This document shows positions 63,200-64,000 of a stretch of 64,000 bases of DNA, one piece after another. Below the pieces are notes generated by a model. The model did not search any database. It had not been told where the DNA came from and saw only the letters and a list, made by a program, of their open reading frames with translations. Position numbers and translations under genes: made by a program. The number at the start of each line of letters is the position of its first letter. Positions within the stretch are counted from its first letter, which is position 1. The stretch comes from Kluyveromyces lactis (Eukaryota > Ascomycota > Saccharomycetes > Saccharomycetales > Saccharomycetaceae), in NCBI RefSeq assembly GCF_000002515.2, contig NC_006038.1, positions 248,001 through 312,000 on the forward strand. The letters are read 5' to 3'.

Positions 63200-63809
63200 T
63201 AATTTACTTTTCTCTGCCTAACCACTTACCCTTAAGATTATAAAACAGATAAAAACAATAAAAATCATAAGAAATATATATATGTATATATATGCAAGAT
63301 CATAGCCAAACTCATACTCATCATACTTATATATTATGCATTTTAAATTTACAAATAACCGAAAACTGCCCCTCCGGTTCTGTTGTCTGGAAATCTTCCT
63401 CTTAACCACAAGGAACTGTGGTTCTTTCTCCACTGTCATCCCAAATCTAACGGTTTTCGTTTGTTGATAGTAAAACAAGCCAGAGAAATCCTAAAAAATA
63501 AAATAACAAAATAGATAATAAGGAATTTGGATATAAATAATAACTACGTAAATAAGGGAAACCCCTTGAAAGTTGGAACATTGTGAGTCATTAAGCACCA
63601 GTTATTTGCCAAAGCAAGTTTTCACATAGAGAGAAAGCTTTTACAGGACAAAACGGTGGAGAGAAAGCTTTTGTAAGTGGTAGGTTCAAATGAACAGAGC
63701 GGCTTGAATAAGACATTTTTACATTTGGTTTAATATTAGAGTGAAAGAGATTAGTTGTTCTTACTGCTTTAATAACACTGACCATAAAAAAGAACAGGCA
63801 AACTTCAGG
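63200..63809. other. GDB1/ATG13 intergenic region
   Basis: A 610-bp spacer with ATATATATATGTATATATATG near 63275-63293 and a 14-bp direct repeat GAGAGAAAGCTTTT at 63629-63642 and 63659-63672, 30 bp apart. No RNA gene was seen. Confidence 0.45.
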
Positions 63810-64000
63810 ATGTCAGAAGGTGAAGTTCAGGTGATAGAACTCATAAATAACTTCTTTCTTAAGTCTGCGCTTCTACTTGAGCAGTCCAAGGTAGCACATA
63901 ACTTTGATACGGAGGAGGCGCTGAGGGATGGGAATCATTTGTTTAACATTGAAACTCGCGGCGACCCTCTGTTGGAGGCTCAGATCCAGCCCTGGATCAC
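63810..64000 (+). CDS. ATG13: Autophagy regulator Atg13 (5' end only)
   Basis: The window ends inside this gene after 63 codons. The visible N-terminus, VQVIELINNFFLKSALLLEQ, resembles the start of the S. cerevisiae Atg13 HORMA domain (QVLQLIDSFFLKTTLLI). Position supports it: ATG13 (YPR185W) follows GDB1 (YPR184W) in S. cerevisiae. Atg13 activates the Atg1 kinase for autophagy and is a TOR target. The start ATG at 63810 is the first in frame. The rest lies beyond the window. Confidence 0.85.
   Translation, partial: MSEGEVQVIELINNFFLKSALLLEQSKVAHNFDTEEALRDGNHLFNIETRGDPLLEAQIQPWI

Overview
The window is nuclear DNA of a budding yeast in the family Saccharomycetaceae, most likely Kluyveromyces lactis or a very close relative. 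Protein-coding genes are dense, mostly without introns and moderately AT-rich, and nearly all are recognisable orthologues of Saccharomyces cerevisiae genes. The gene order interleaves two S. cerevisiae regions that are sisters from the whole-genome duplication. One is the YLR394-YLR410 series (CST9, COX8, VPS33, AFG2, SKI2, DUS3, SFP1, SEI1, DUS4, YLR407W, BLS1, UTP21, VIP1). The other is the YDL066-YDL077 series (IDP1, COX9, CBS1, YET3, AHK1, BRE1, RXT3, VAM6). Pairs that S. cerevisiae keeps on both tracks (RPL31A/B, BDF1/BDF2) occur once here. That is the pattern of a lineage that never went through the duplication. The adjacent pair GNT1 plus a Golgi UDP-GlcNAc transporter of 328 residues points to Kluyveromyces, because K. 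lactis puts terminal N-acetylglucosamine on its mannan.

Layout. 0.3-1.6 kb: PRS1 (PRPP synthase). 2.5-20 kb: VIP1, UTP21, VAM6, BLS1, the YLR407W orthologue, RXT3, the intron-containing ribosomal gene RPL31, and DUS4. 19.8-33 kb: BRE1, AHK1, SEI1, SFP1, DUS3, YET3. 34.5-40.7 kb: BDF1, then GNT1 and the UDP-GlcNAc transporter. 41-57 kb: SKI2 (reading frame broken once), CBS1, AFG2, VPS33, COX9, COX8, CST9, IDP1. 57-64 kb: DPM1, GDB1 (frame broken once) and the start of ATG13, which follow S. cerevisiae YPR183W-YPR185W. The window therefore crosses synteny breaks at PRS1/VIP1, at the GNT1 pair and at IDP1/DPM1.

Functional themes. Ribosome biogenesis and translation genes (UTP21, AFG2, RPL31, SFP1, DUS3, DUS4) are numerous, and several carry PAC elements (GATGAG repeats) or Rap1-type sites upstream. 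Two HOPS subunits (VAM6, VPS33) and a BLOC-1 subunit (BLS1) serve endosome-vacuole traffic. Two small nuclear cytochrome oxidase subunits (COX8, COX9) lie next to each other on divergent strands.

No transposon, LTR, tRNA, rRNA, centromere or CRISPR-like array was recognised. I found no unknown multi-gene system. The most unusual local observations are a decayed second copy of the exon 1/5' splice region inside the RPL31 intron, a perfect 22-bp inverted repeat carrying two CACGTG boxes between SFP1 and DUS3, a 54-codon ORF overlapping the BLS1 start by ATGA, and frame breaks in SKI2 and GDB1.
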